A stretch of 64,000 bases of DNA. Source: Amycolatopsis alba DSM 44262. GTDB taxonomy: Bacteria; Actinomycetota; Actinomycetes; Mycobacteriales; Pseudonocardiaceae. Made by a program: the position numbers and the translations under genes. Position 1 is the first letter of the stretch. Each line of letters begins with the position of its first letter. The stretch lies in NCBI RefSeq assembly GCF_000384215.1, contig NZ_KB913032.1, positions 6,220,588 to 6,284,587 of the forward strand. Reading direction: 5' to 3'. Below the pieces are notes generated by a model that was not told where the DNA came from, did no database searches, and saw only the letters and a list, made by a program, of their open reading frames with translations. This document shows positions 1-8,905 of this stretch, piece by piece.

Positions 1-1641
1 AACCCGTGGAACTCCGCGGGCACCCTGCCCGCACCCGAGTCGATCACCCCGCCGAAGTTCCTCACCGCCGAGTGGGCCGTACCGGGGCAGTTCATCGCTT
101 CGCTGCCCGCGAGTATCCCGGAGAGCCAACTCGCCGCGACCGCCGCGGAACTCGTCGGCCGCCATGGCGGCACGGTGCTGGACGTGCTGTCCGGCACGAA
201 CGGGTTCTCCTTCACCGCCACCGACGCGCAGGCGCAGGCGCTGAGCGCGGACCCGAAGGTGGAGACCATCGAGCAGGACAGCTACGGGGAGCCCAACGAC
301 GTCGGCTGGAACCTCGACCGGGTCGACCAGCGTGACCTCCCGCTGGACCACCAGCCCTACGACCGGGGCAGCACCGGCGTCGGCGTGGACGTCTTCCTGC
401 TGGACACCGGACTGCGTACCACGCACCAGGAGTTCGGCGGCCGGGCGTCGCTCGCGATGGACTTCATCAAGGTCGGCGGTGTCCGGGACGGCGACTGCAA
501 CGGCCACGGCACCGCGGCGGCCAGTGTCGCGGGCGGCTCCACGCTGGGGGTCGCGCCCGGCGTGAACCTGCGGTCGGTGCGGGTCGCGGGATGCCACGGC
601 AACCTGTACAACCCGCTGATCTCCCTGTTCCAGTCCACGGCGGTCTTCGGCCTGGACTGGGTGGCCAAGAACCATCAGGGTCCCTCGGTCGCCAGCCTCA
701 GTTACGGGTTCCGGCCCGGTTTCTGGCGGCGCTGGATGCGCAAGCCCACCCCGGTCGACAGGGCCGCGAGCCGGGCGATCGACAGAGGCGTCACCGTGGT
801 CGCCTCCGCGGGCAACGGTGGTCACAACGCCGACCGGCAGAGCCCGGCCCGAGCCGGCGGCGTGATCTCGGTGAGCGCCGTGGACTCCTCGGACAACAAG
901 CCCGGCTGGGCCAACTACGGCAAGGTCGACATCTTCGCCCCCGGCGTCGACGTCAAGACCGCGGGCAAGGACGGCGACGGGCAGTACGGCGTCACCACGG
1001 GCACCTCGATCTCGGCGCCGGCGGTGGCGGGCGCGGCGGCCGCCTACCTGCAGAGCCACCCGGCGGCGAGCCCGGACGAAGTGCGCCAGGTGCTGATCGG
1101 TGACGCCACCGTGAACAAGATCCCCGACCCCGGACCGTATTCGGCCAACCGGCTCCTCTACGTCCGCACCGGCCCGCGCCCGGCCACCCACGCCGGGATG
1201 ACCTGGACGGTGCTGGAGTCGCGGCGCACCGGCAAATTCGGTGATATCCCGGTGTTCCACGTCGGTCGTGACGGGCCAGCCAGCGATCCGTACCAGGGCG
1301 ACACCCCGGCCTCCGCGAAGGCGCCGATCCTGTGCCTGGTGACCCTCAACGTGGCCCCGCCGTTCGGTGACATCCCGACCAGCGGGTTCAACGCCTGGGC
1401 CAACGGCACCGTCAAGATCACCAAACCGGTGCCGGGTGCGGCGCTGATCAGCCGGGAGGCCGCCGACGGCATCTGCCGGTCCAGCTTCGGCTCCGGCTTC
1501 CGGATGGCCGAGTTCCACGACGGCGGCGGCTGGTCGCTGTGGGCCTACGGTGACCTGGTGAGCGGGCAGTTGCCCGAGTTCACCAAGGGGATCAGGTTCT
1601 GGACGGCGGTCAACGACCAGGCCGCCAACCCGTGGAACTAG
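1..1641 (+). CDS. Secreted subtilisin-like serine protease (S8), 5' end missing
   Basis: The reading frame is open from base 1, so the signal peptide and start lie outside the window. The first ~95 residues look like an I9-type propeptide. The catalytic triad is visible: Asp in VFLLDTGL, His in CNGHGTAAASVAGG, and Ser (codon 1006-1008) in GTSISAPAVAG. After the catalytic domain comes a ~160-residue C-terminal domain (from about 1165) ending in NDQAANPWN. It has two cysteines and the motif MAEFHDGGGWSLWAYG, and I do not recognise the family. The protein probably acts outside the cell. It is followed by 120 nt of non-coding DNA, and nothing ties it to the clusters downstream. The protease assignment is firm; the C-terminal domain is unassigned. 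Confidence 0.93.
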   Translation, partial: NPWNSAGTLPAPESITPPKFLTAEWAVPGQFIASLPASIPESQLAATAAELVGRHGGTVLDVLSGTNGFSFTATDAQAQALSADPKVETIEQDSYGEPNDVGWNLDRVDQRDLPLDHQPYDRGSTGVGVDVFLLDTGLRTTHQEFGGRASLAMDFIKVGGVRDGDCNGHGTAAASVAGGSTLGVAPGVNLRSVRVAGCHGNLYNPLISLFQSTAVFGLDWVAKNHQGPSVASLSYGFRPGFWRRWMRKPTPVDRAASRAIDRGVTVVASAGNGGHNADRQSPARAGGVISVSAVDSSDNKPGWANYGKVDIFAPGVDVKTAGKDGDGQYGVTTGTSISAPAVAGAAAAYLQSHPAASPDEVRQVLIGDATVNKIPDPGPYSANRLLYVRTGPRPATHAGMTWTVLESRRTGKFGDIPVFHVGRDGPASDPYQGDTPASAKAPILCLVTLNVAPPFGDIPTSGFNAWANGTVKITKPVPGAALISREAADGICRSSFGSGFRMAEFHDGGGWSLWAYGDLVSGQLPEFTKGIRFWTAVNDQAANPWN

Positions 1642-1762
1642 CTTCACCACGCCTCACGACACCCTGAGATCTCCTCGCCCTCTGCGATGATTCTTTCGGC
1701 AGGCCCCGGCGCGTCAGCGAACGGGAATCGGCCGGAAGACTCGCCGAGGGGGAGGAGTCGTG

Positions 1763-4700
1763 GTGGAGTTCGCCATCCTGGGGCCACTGGAGATCGTGGC
1801 CGCCGAGACAAGGGTGCGGCTGGGCGGGCCGCGTGAGGAACGGCTGCTGGCCGCCCTGCTGCTGAACCCGAACCGGGTCGTGCCGGTCGACCGGCTGGTG
1901 GACGCGGTGTGGGATGAACAGCCACCGGCCACCGCGGCCAAGCAGATCCGGAACCTGGCCGCGGGGGTCCGCAGGCGGCTGGCGGAGGCGCGCTGCGCAA
2001 GCGCGGTGGAGACGGACGGCCCCGGCTACCGGCTGAGGGTGGCTGCCGACCAGCTCGACGCGGACCTGTTCACCGCGCGGGTCGCCCAGGCCCGGCGGGA
2101 CACCGACCCCCGGTCGGCCGCCCTGCTGCTGCGCCGCGCGCTGGCACTGTGGCGAGGTCCTGTGCTCGACGGACTGCCCGGCAGGCGGCCTGCCGCGGGT
2201 CCGTTCGACCTCAACGAACAGCGCCTGACCGCCTGGGAAGAGTGCATCGACCATGAACTGCGCCTGGGCCGCCATCGGGAACTGGTCGCCGAACTGTCCG
2301 CGCTCACCGAGGCCCACCCGCTGCGGGACCGGTTCACCGCCCAGTTGATGCTGGCCTTGCACGGATCGGGCCGCAGCGCCGACGGTCTCGCGGTGTACCG
2401 GCGGCACAGCGCGGCGCTGGCCGAGGGCCTCGGGCTGAACCCCGGCACACTGCTGGTCGAGACACAGCAACGGCTGCTGCGGGACGAACCGGCACCTCGC
2501 CCTGGGCCTGCGGCCACCGGCGAAACCGTTCCACCGCAAAGTATCCCAGGACGAGAGGACGTGCTGGCCGCTGTCGACACGGCACTGCGCGCGGCGGGAG
2601 CGGGCCGGGGCGGGCTGCTGCTGGCCGTCGGCGAGCCGGGTATCGGCAAGACACGGGTGGCGCAGGCGGCCGCCGGGCGGGCGGCCGAGCTCGGCCTGGC
2701 CGTGGCGGTCGGCCGCTGTCCGGACAGCGAGGGAGTGCCCGATCTCTGGCCCTGGATGACCGTGCTGCGCACCCTGGACGGCGAAGCCGACCCGCCACCG
2801 GACCGGGCCGGGGTGCCCGGCTCCCGTGTGCATGCGGCGATCGTGACCGCGCTCGTGGCGGTGGCCGGGCGGCGACCACTGCTGGTGGTGCTGGAGGATC
2901 TGCACTGGGCCGACAGGGATTCGCTCACCGTGCTGCATCTGCTGGCCACCGTGCTGCCCGAGCTGCCCTTGGTCGTGCTGGGCACCAGCCGGGACGACAC
3001 GCTCCCGGCCGTGGCTGGCACCCGCCTCCCGTTGCGCCGCCTCACCGAGACGGAGGTGTCCACCCTGGCCGAGCACGAGCTCGGCGCACCGGTCGACCCC
3101 GCCGTCGCCCGGTTGCTGCACACCCGCTCGGGCGGAAATCCCTTCCACGCGGTCGAATTGGCCCGTCTGGCGCGCGAGATCGAGCCGGTCGACCTGGCTA
3201 CCGCCCTCCCCGACGGCGCCAGGGAACTGATCATGCGCAGGGTGCGGCAACTGCCAGGGGACGCACGGTCCGCGCTGCTGATCGCCGCGGCACTGGGCGA
3301 GGAGTTCGAAGTCGACCTGGTGGCCGAGGTGTCCCACACCCCGCGGGACGCGCTGCTGGACATGCTGGAGGCCGGTCTGCGGCACCGGCTGCTCACCGAG
3401 ACCGGCGTCGCCAACCGCTACCGGTTCGACCACGCGCTGATCCGGGACGCGCTGCGCCACTCGGTCTCCCGGCTGCGCCTCGCCGGGGTACACGCGGATA
3501 TCGCCACGGCGCTGGACCGGCGCGCAGGCACCGGCGGGGATCCCGATCTGCTTGACGCCCGCGCGTTCCACTGGCTGGCCGCGGCGCCCACGGGTCACGC
3601 GGAGCGCGCTGTCGAAGCCGGGCTGGCCGCCGCGGAGCGGGCCGGCCACGTGTCCGCCCACCCGAACCAGGCGCGGCTGTTGTCCGGCGTGGTCGACGTG
3701 ATCGACAACTACGTGCCGCCCCGGAACGCCGAGGACACCGCCCGGCTGCGTGAGGTACTGGTGCGGCTCGGCCGGGCGAGCTGTCGCAGCGGCTTGCAGG
3801 ACCAGGCCACCACGGCGTTGCGGCGGGCGATCCGACTCGCCGAGCGGTCCGGCGACCCGGCGGCACTGGCCGCCGCCGCAGGGGTGCACGCCGCCGAAGC
3901 GATCGGGTCCACACGGGAGTACGGCGTCTGCGACACGGACACCTTCCAGGCACTGCAAGCCGCGGCCCGGCGCTTGCCCTCGGACGACACACCCGTCCGT
4001 AGCCTCTGCCTGGCCGCTCTGGCCGTCGAGGGCTACTTCGCCCCGGACAGCGATCCGCGCGAACTGAGCCGGATTTCCGCCGAGGCCGTGTCGATGGCCA
4101 GGCGGCTCGATGACCAGGGTTTGCTGATCCGGACCCTGCACATGCGCTACAACGCGATCAGGCGACCGGACACCCTGCCGGACCGGCTGCGGATCGCGAA
4201 CGAGCTCGTCGAGCTCAGTGCCAAGCCCGGATGCGCACCCGAGTGGGCACCGATCGCTTTGCTGCGCCGGGCACATTCGGTCCTGGAAAACGGCGACATC
4301 GCGGCCGCGCAACGCGACATCGACGCCTGCCGGAAGGCCAACGAGCAGGTATTGCTGCCCGAGGTCGACGTGCACTTGCGGTGGTGGTCCGCGATGCGCA
4401 CCGGGCTCACCGGGGACACCGACGCCGCCGAGCGGCTGTCCCACGAGGCGTTCCTGGCGCACCGGCGGACCGTGTGGGGCGCCGAACCCGCCTACGCCGC
4501 CCAGGTCGCGTCCTGGCTGCTGGACCGGCGCGGGTATCGCGAACTCGAGGCCGTGATCCGGGCCAAGCACCGCCCTGGAAGCCCGATCACCTCCGCGCAC
4601 CTGGGTTTGGCGCTGGCACTCCAGGGCAACCTCGCCGAGGCTCGCGCGCATTGCCAGCCCGCCAAGGAGACCCCCGAGCCACCGCAGGACTGGCTATGGC

Positions 4701-5002
4701 TGCTCCAGATGGTCCTGCGCGCCTACACCTGGGCACTGTGCGGTGACACCGCTTCCTGCCGGTACGCCCTGGAACGGCTGCTGCCGTACTCGGGACGCGC
4801 GGTCACCAACGGTTCGGGAATCCTCTGCTGGGGCTCCATCGACCACTTTCTCGGCGAGGTGGCCGCAGGAGCGGGCGAACACGAGCAGGCCGTCTCCCTC
4901 TTCCGGCAGGCGGCTGACCACAATGCCGACCTGCAGGCGACACATTGGCGCGACCGGTCCGTACGCAGGCTCGCAGAGCTGGACTCGGCCCGCTCGGCGT
5001 AA
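1763..5002 (+). CDS. Large SARP/BTAD transcriptional regulator with AAA ATPase domain
   Basis: About 1079 residues. The N-terminus (about 1-95) is an OmpR/SARP winged helix (MVEFAILGPLEI, then PREERLLAALLLN). A BTAD helical domain runs to about residue 250. A STAND/AAA ATPase follows, with Walker A GEPGIGKT and Walker B LLVVLEDLHWAD. The rest is a long TPR-like helical region, and no C-terminal LuxR helix-turn-helix is seen. Two GTG codons lie in tandem at 1760 and 1763. The ribosome site GGAGGAG (1751-1757) is better spaced for 1763. Such proteins usually activate secondary-metabolite operons. It precedes the ATP-grasp operon by ~250 nt, so it may control region B (inference). Confidence 0.9.
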   Translation: MEFAILGPLEIVAAETRVRLGGPREERLLAALLLNPNRVVPVDRLVDAVWDEQPPATAAKQIRNLAAGVRRRLAEARCASAVETDGPGYRLRVAADQLDADLFTARVAQARRDTDPRSAALLLRRALALWRGPVLDGLPGRRPAAGPFDLNEQRLTAWEECIDHELRLGRHRELVAELSALTEAHPLRDRFTAQLMLALHGSGRSADGLAVYRRHSAALAEGLGLNPGTLLVETQQRLLRDEPAPRPGPAATGETVPPQSIPGREDVLAAVDTALRAAGAGRGGLLLAVGEPGIGKTRVAQAAAGRAAELGLAVAVGRCPDSEGVPDLWPWMTVLRTLDGEADPPPDRAGVPGSRVHAAIVTALVAVAGRRPLLVVLEDLHWADRDSLTVLHLLATVLPELPLVVLGTSRDDTLPAVAGTRLPLRRLTETEVSTLAEHELGAPVDPAVARLLHTRSGGNPFHAVELARLAREIEPVDLATALPDGARELIMRRVRQLPGDARSALLIAAALGEEFEVDLVAEVSHTPRDALLDMLEAGLRHRLLTETGVANRYRFDHALIRDALRHSVSRLRLAGVHADIATALDRRAGTGGDPDLLDARAFHWLAAAPTGHAERAVEAGLAAAERAGHVSAHPNQARLLSGVVDVIDNYVPPRNAEDTARLREVLVRLGRASCRSGLQDQATTALRRAIRLAERSGDPAALAAAAGVHAAEAIGSTREYGVCDTDTFQALQAAARRLPSDDTPVRSLCLAALAVEGYFAPDSDPRELSRISAEAVSMARRLDDQGLLIRTLHMRYNAIRRPDTLPDRLRIANELVELSAKPGCAPEWAPIALLRRAHSVLENGDIAAAQRDIDACRKANEQVLLPEVDVHLRWWSAMRTGLTGDTDAAERLSHEAFLAHRRTVWGAEPAYAAQVASWLLDRRGYRELEAVIRAKHRPGSPITSAHLGLALALQGNLAEARAHCQPAKETPEPPQDWLWLLQMVLRAYTWALCGDTASCRYALERLLPYSGRAVTNGSGILCWGSIDHFLGEVAAGAGEHEQAVSLFRQAADHNADLQATHWRDRSVRRLAELDSARSA

Positions 5003-5060
5003 CTCCTGTGCTGATACCGCGCTCAGCCTGCCCCTTCTGGAGAGAGTCGTGACCCATGCC

Positions 5061-5210
5061 CAAAACCCGCCGCTGTGTACTCCTCGCAGATTCGGCCACG
5101 GCCTGCTGGATGGTCGACATCACCGCGGCGGAAAGTGCTTCGGGCCGTTGTCGCAGGGTCTCTTCGGTGAACGTGACGTTCATGAGGGTGCCGCCGGGGC
5201 CGAACCTGCG
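5061..5210 (-). pseudogene. Possible YbaB/EbfC-like C-terminal fragment
   Basis: On the minus strand the stretch reads FGPGGTLMNVTFTEETL, then PEALSAAVMSTIQQAVAE. This has the pattern of the C-terminal half of YbaB/EbfC nucleoid-associated proteins (a short beta strand, a 'RPEALxxAV' turn and a long helix). No N-terminal half is found upstream, and the frame then degrades into non-coding sequence. I read it as a leftover fragment in the gap between the SARP gene and the ATP-grasp gene. Alternatively it is chance similarity, since it is only ~50 residues. Confidence 0.35.
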
Positions 5211-5257
5211 GAGTGGGACCGGGAATCGGCTGATGTAGCGAGCGTATATCCGCCGCT

Positions 5258-6538
5258 GTGACCGTCGTACGCATGACTGTCTTCTCTCCAGTGTCAGGCG
5301 CGCGACTGGCTGTGCTCGGGGCAAGTCCGATGCGTGAGGCCGCCTTGGCGGAGTGGCGGGCGATGGGGGTGCGGGTGCTGCTGCTCGACGGGCATTCTCC
5401 GGCTCGCTACGACCTGCTGGCCGACGTCTTCCACCCGGTGGACACGCGCGACGGCAGTGCCGACGTGGATCGGATCGCGGAGCTGGTCCGCGGTTGCGAC
5501 GGCGTGACCACCCTGTCGGACGCGTCCCAGGCCACCGCGGCCCGGATAGCCGGGCGACTCGGTCTTCCGGGTGTGGGCCCGGAGCGAGCCGAAGTCGCGC
5601 GATCCAAATGGCGGCAGCGGGAGCTGCTGTCCAAGGCGGGGATCACGGTGCCGTGCTGGCGGCGAGTGACCGGCCCGGACGACATCGGCGAGTTCTACGC
5701 CGAGACCACCGGACGCGCGGTCCTCAAACCGGTGGACTCGGCGGGCAGCGCGGGGGTGCTCGCGGTCGGCGGCGAGGCCGAGGCACGGCGGCAATGGCCC
5801 GTGGTGCGGTCGCTCTCGCCATCGCGCACGGCGGTCATCGAGGAGTTCCTGCCGGGACGTGAGGTGTGTGTCGACGCCGTGATCGTGTCCGGGCGGCCGG
5901 TCTTCGTGTCCGTTGTGGACTGTGAGTACGGGGGAGGGCAAGGATTCATCGCCACTTCCGCCAAGTACGCGAGTCGTTCGCCCGATCACGATGCGGCCGA
6001 GGCGCGGCTTGCCGCGATCGCGGCCGCCCTGAAGCTGGCGGATGGGCTGGTCCACGCGGAATTCAAGATCGACGGCGACCGGTGGACACCGCTGGAATTC
6101 GCGTTGCGGCCAGGCGGGGCGCTCGTGCCCGAGCTCACCCGCCGGGTCGGCGGGCTCGACCTTTACCGCGCTCAGGCGCTGATCGCCCTGGGATCGGCGG
6201 CCGAGTTGCCGGGAGCCGCCGAGACCCCGGCGTGCGCGCCGTACGCGCAGGTCCGCTTCCTCGTCGGCACGGGGCTGGTCCGTCGCTTCGTGCCGCCGGC
6301 GACCGTCGTTTCCGGACTTCCCGACGTCCGGCTGGTCAGCCAGTTCGTCGGACCGGGCGCGAGGGTGCGTACCCCGGTCAGCGAGGAGGGCCGGGCGGGA
6401 TGTGTCGCCGGTTGGGGCGACGAGCCGCGAGCCCTCGACGAGCAGCTGCGTGTCGCGGTGGAACGACTGGGTGTCGCCATGGGGTTGACCGTGGAGGCGC
6501 CGCCCGCGCCCGCCGAAGCTGATGTAGCCGCCCTGTAG
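5258..6538 (+). CDS. ATP-grasp carboxylate-amine/thiol ligase
   Basis: A ~426-residue protein of the ATP-grasp superfamily (like carbamoyl-phosphate synthase L chain and amino-acid ligases). It has a Rossmann-like N-terminal preATP-grasp domain (RLAVLGASP). The nucleotide-binding part follows (GRAVLKPVDSAGSAGV, then TAVIEEFLPGREVCVDAV), with Mg-binding acids near HAEFKIDG and LEFALRPGG. Such enzymes make an acyl-phosphate and couple it to an amine or thiol; the partner cannot be read from sequence. No good ribosome site precedes the GTG start. ATG at 5273 and GTG at 5291 are alternatives. It heads a plus-strand group of four genes. In butirosin an ATP-grasp enzyme (BtrJ) loads glutamate on an ACP, so an amino-acyl carrier role is plausible here. 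Confidence 0.85.
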   Translation: MTVVRMTVFSPVSGARLAVLGASPMREAALAEWRAMGVRVLLLDGHSPARYDLLADVFHPVDTRDGSADVDRIAELVRGCDGVTTLSDASQATAARIAGRLGLPGVGPERAEVARSKWRQRELLSKAGITVPCWRRVTGPDDIGEFYAETTGRAVLKPVDSAGSAGVLAVGGEAEARRQWPVVRSLSPSRTAVIEEFLPGREVCVDAVIVSGRPVFVSVVDCEYGGGQGFIATSAKYASRSPDHDAAEARLAAIAAALKLADGLVHAEFKIDGDRWTPLEFALRPGGALVPELTRRVGGLDLYRAQALIALGSAAELPGAAETPACAPYAQVRFLVGTGLVRRFVPPATVVSGLPDVRLVSQFVGPGARVRTPVSEEGRAGCVAGWGDEPRALDEQLRVAVERLGVAMGLTVEAPPAPAEADVAAL

Positions 6539-6592
6539 TCCACCTCGCCAGAGTGAATGATGACCAATCCGCCCTGACCAGAGGACCTCGAC

Positions 6593-7447
6593 GTGCAGAC
6601 ACAAACCTTGGGGAACATCGACATCGACCGGCAGCGCGTGGACCGTGAGCTGGCGACGACCGACGGCTTCGGCTTCGCCGAACAGTACGGGGAGTTCCAG
6701 AGCGGCTTGCCGTGGAAGAGCTGCATGCTTTGGGCGGTCGGCGGGGAAGTCGGCGACGGTGTCATCGCGCACTACGACCGCACACTTCCCTGTGTGCCCA
6801 CCGAATACGGCACCCAGCTCGACTACCTCAACGAACTGATCACCCGCTCGTTCAACACCGAGCACATGCTCTTCGCGCGGTTGGTGCTCATGACCGACAA
6901 CGTGCTGATCCCGCATCGCGACTTCGTTGAGTTCGTCGAGGACCCGATCGAGGCCAGGGCCGCACACCGCTTCCACATCCCGCTCGCCACCGACGAGACG
7001 TGCCTGTTCATGGACGACCGCACGATCTACCGGATGCCCGTCGGGCAGGTGTGGTCGCTCGACGTGACCCACCTGCACAGCGCGGCCGTGCTGTCCGACA
7101 CCCGCCGCTACCACCTGATCCTCGACTTCGCCGACGCTCCCGGTCAGGCCGATCTGTTCGCCTTCCCGGCGACCGCCAGTGGCGGTATCCCGGCTGAGAA
7201 CACTGTGGAGCGCCCGAAAATCACCGAGGACGAGCGCGAGGCACTGCACAACCTTTCCGGAGTTCTCTCGATGGACACCCTCTCGCAGGTGGCGGGCATC
7301 GTGGTGCGCACGGAGTACCGGAAGGACGGTGGGGAGGACTTCTCCTGGCGCACGATCACCGAGATCGCGCGCCGCGGCGGTGACACCGAGGTCATGGACC
7401 ATCTCGCCAAGCTGCGGGAGCACTGCACCTTGCGCCGGGGCGAGTGA
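6593..7447 (+). CDS. Fe(II)/2-oxoglutarate amino-acid hydroxylase, proline cis-3-hydroxylase-like
   Basis: 284 residues, close to the ~290 of the L-proline cis-3-hydroxylase branch of the aspartyl/asparaginyl hydroxylase family. The likely iron ligands are His108 and Asp110 (IPHRDFVEF) and His162 (HLHSAAVL). Arg171 or Arg172 (SDTRRYHL) would bind 2-oxoglutarate. The N-terminus and the C-terminal helical part (SGVLSMDTL) also follow that family. Free proline or another free or carrier-bound amino acid is the likely substrate; the choice is inference. Start GTG at 6593, with GAGG about 9 nt upstream. The VOC gene follows 6 nt after its stop. Confidence 0.85.
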   Translation: MQTQTLGNIDIDRQRVDRELATTDGFGFAEQYGEFQSGLPWKSCMLWAVGGEVGDGVIAHYDRTLPCVPTEYGTQLDYLNELITRSFNTEHMLFARLVLMTDNVLIPHRDFVEFVEDPIEARAAHRFHIPLATDETCLFMDDRTIYRMPVGQVWSLDVTHLHSAAVLSDTRRYHLILDFADAPGQADLFAFPATASGGIPAENTVERPKITEDEREALHNLSGVLSMDTLSQVAGIVVRTEYRKDGGEDFSWRTITEIARRGGDTEVMDHLAKLREHCTLRRGE

Positions 7448-7453
7448 AGCGCC

Positions 7454-7924
7454 TTGAGTACCGCGACGACCACTGTCACCGGTATCCATCACGTCGGGGT
7501 GCAGACCGCGGATGTGGCCAACGCCCTCGCCTGGTACCGCGCGTTCATCGGCGCCGAACCGGCCTGGTCATTGGACACCTTCTCCGAACTCACCCACTCC
7601 CGGCTGCCAGGGATCACCCAGCTGGTCGAGATCGGCGTCGGAACGCTGCGGCTGCACTTGTTCCACCGTCCCGGCCGTCCGCCGATCCCGCCGACCGAGA
7701 GCCTGGTCCAGTTCCAGCATGTGTGCCTGGCGGTGTCCACGCCAGGAGACCTCGAAGTATTGCGTGAGCGCTGGGAACGGCTCTACGACTCGGGTGAGTT
7801 CACCTTCGCCCTGACCGAGCGGAGCACGCCCATCGTGGTCGACGACGAGGGCGTGCACAGTTTCTACGCCTACGACGTCAATGGTCTGGAGCTGGAGTTC
7901 ACCTGTGTACCGGGAGGCTCATGA
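7454..7924 (+). CDS. VOC (glyoxalase/bleomycin resistance/dioxygenase) superfamily protein
   Basis: 156 residues starting at TTG (STATTTVTGIHHVGVQTAD). The opening TGIHHVGVQ is the usual first strand and metal-ligand His of the vicinal-oxygen-chelate fold. A second half follows (FQHVCLAVSTPGDLE, then the C-terminal YDVNGLELEFTC with the expected Glu). The pattern resembles methylmalonyl-CoA epimerase and lactoylglutathione-lyase-like proteins. A metal-dependent epimerase, dioxygenase or resistance role are all possible. The stop overlaps the next start (ATGA at 7921-7924), so the two are probably translated together. Confidence 0.85.
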   Translation: MSTATTTVTGIHHVGVQTADVANALAWYRAFIGAEPAWSLDTFSELTHSRLPGITQLVEIGVGTLRLHLFHRPGRPPIPPTESLVQFQHVCLAVSTPGDLEVLRERWERLYDSGEFTFALTERSTPIVVDDEGVHSFYAYDVNGLELEFTCVPGGS

Positions 7925-8901
7925 TGACCGCGCCCGCGCCGTTCGCCGAGTTGCCTGCCGCGCCGGCGTGGGACTACGGCGGCCTGAGTTACGGCCTGGA
8001 GCCGCTGACCCTTCCCACGGCAGGCCTGCCCCTGCCGCAGCACTCGGCGGGGCAGCTCGGCCGGGCCGCACCCCAGGTGCCGAGGGCGTGGCCGTCGGCG
8101 ATCAGCCGCCGCATCCGCGCCATCAATTCCGACGGCGTCGCCAAGGAACACTTGGCCAGGTCGGAAGACCCGGCCGAGCTGTTCGGATTCCGGTGGATCA
8201 CCGGCCACCAGGTCAGCTTCGTGCTCTGGGTGCTGATGGCACAGGCCCTCGACGACCACGCGGGCGGCCGGATCGCACCCGAGGAGCTCGCGGAGACGCT
8301 CCCGCTCTACGTGCGTGGCTACTGCGCGATGCTGCTCTACTCGGGCTCGTGCCCGACCTCGGTCTACGAGGACGTCATCCGGCCCAGCATGCGCCGTCAG
8401 CACCCTGGTTTCAGCGGTAGCTGGGCACCGGATTTCCGTCCGGTACGGCAGGTCTTCCGCGGGCGGGACGGGTTGCCGGAGGTACTGCCCGACGGGCGGC
8501 CGCTCGCGGACGCGCTCGAATTGCACCGGCACGTGCACGAGAGTGTCGCCGCCCGATTGGTACCCGGTGGGGTGTCGTTGCTGCGCCAGTCGCCCACCCG
8601 TCACCGCAACACCAGATTGCTGAACCTGATCTACGACAACTACTTCTTCACCCTGCGTGCCCCGGTGTCCTGGCCGGAGGTGCTGACTCAGTTGTCCCGG
8701 CGGCTCGTGGCCATCGCGCAGGATCTGACGGTCAACGGCATCGACGGAGGCTTTCCGCATGAGGAGGCACCGGGTCCGTGGCAGGACGCGGTGGCGGGGT
8801 GCCGGGCACGCCTCGAGGAAACCCTCGCGCAGATCGCGATCCACGCGCCCGCGCAGATCCAGGCTCGGCTCCAGGCCGCCCCGGCCGAGTGGACGGCCTG
8901 A
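7921..8901 (+). CDS. Putative haem-dependent aromatic oxygenase-like protein (SfmD/LmbB2 relative)
   Basis: 326 residues. From memory of the family, the order GHQVSFVLW, RGYCAMLLYSGSCPTSVYED, VIRPSM, FSGSW and VHESVAARLVPGG follows the L-tyrosine 3-hydroxylases of saframycin and lincomycin pathways (SfmD/LmbB2). Those are His-ligated haem enzymes related to tryptophan 2,3-dioxygenase. The family's HxxxC haem-linking motif appears as HESVA here: the His is kept and the Cys is replaced by Ala. If the assignment holds, this would be a variant with non-covalent haem or a different substrate. It is coupled by ATGA overlap to the VOC gene and closes the ATP-grasp operon. The assignment is by eye and needs a profile search. 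Confidence 0.5.
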   Translation: MMTAPAPFAELPAAPAWDYGGLSYGLEPLTLPTAGLPLPQHSAGQLGRAAPQVPRAWPSAISRRIRAINSDGVAKEHLARSEDPAELFGFRWITGHQVSFVLWVLMAQALDDHAGGRIAPEELAETLPLYVRGYCAMLLYSGSCPTSVYEDVIRPSMRRQHPGFSGSWAPDFRPVRQVFRGRDGLPEVLPDGRPLADALELHRHVHESVAARLVPGGVSLLRQSPTRHRNTRLLNLIYDNYFFTLRAPVSWPEVLTQLSRRLVAIAQDLTVNGIDGGFPHEEAPGPWQDAVAGCRARLEETLAQIAIHAPAQIQARLQAAPAEWTA

Positions 8902-8905
8902 CGTG

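Noticed and set aside
1610..4651. Long minus-strand open frame (~1013 codons) opposite the SARP-ATPase gene
   Set aside because: Its translation is Gln/Arg/Gly-rich with no domain. It mirrors third-position GC bias of the real plus-strand gene, which has clear SARP and ATPase motifs.
5294..7492. Minus-strand open frame of ~730 codons opposite the ATP-grasp and hydroxylase genes
   Set aside because: Low-complexity composition and no motif. The plus-strand genes explain the sequence.
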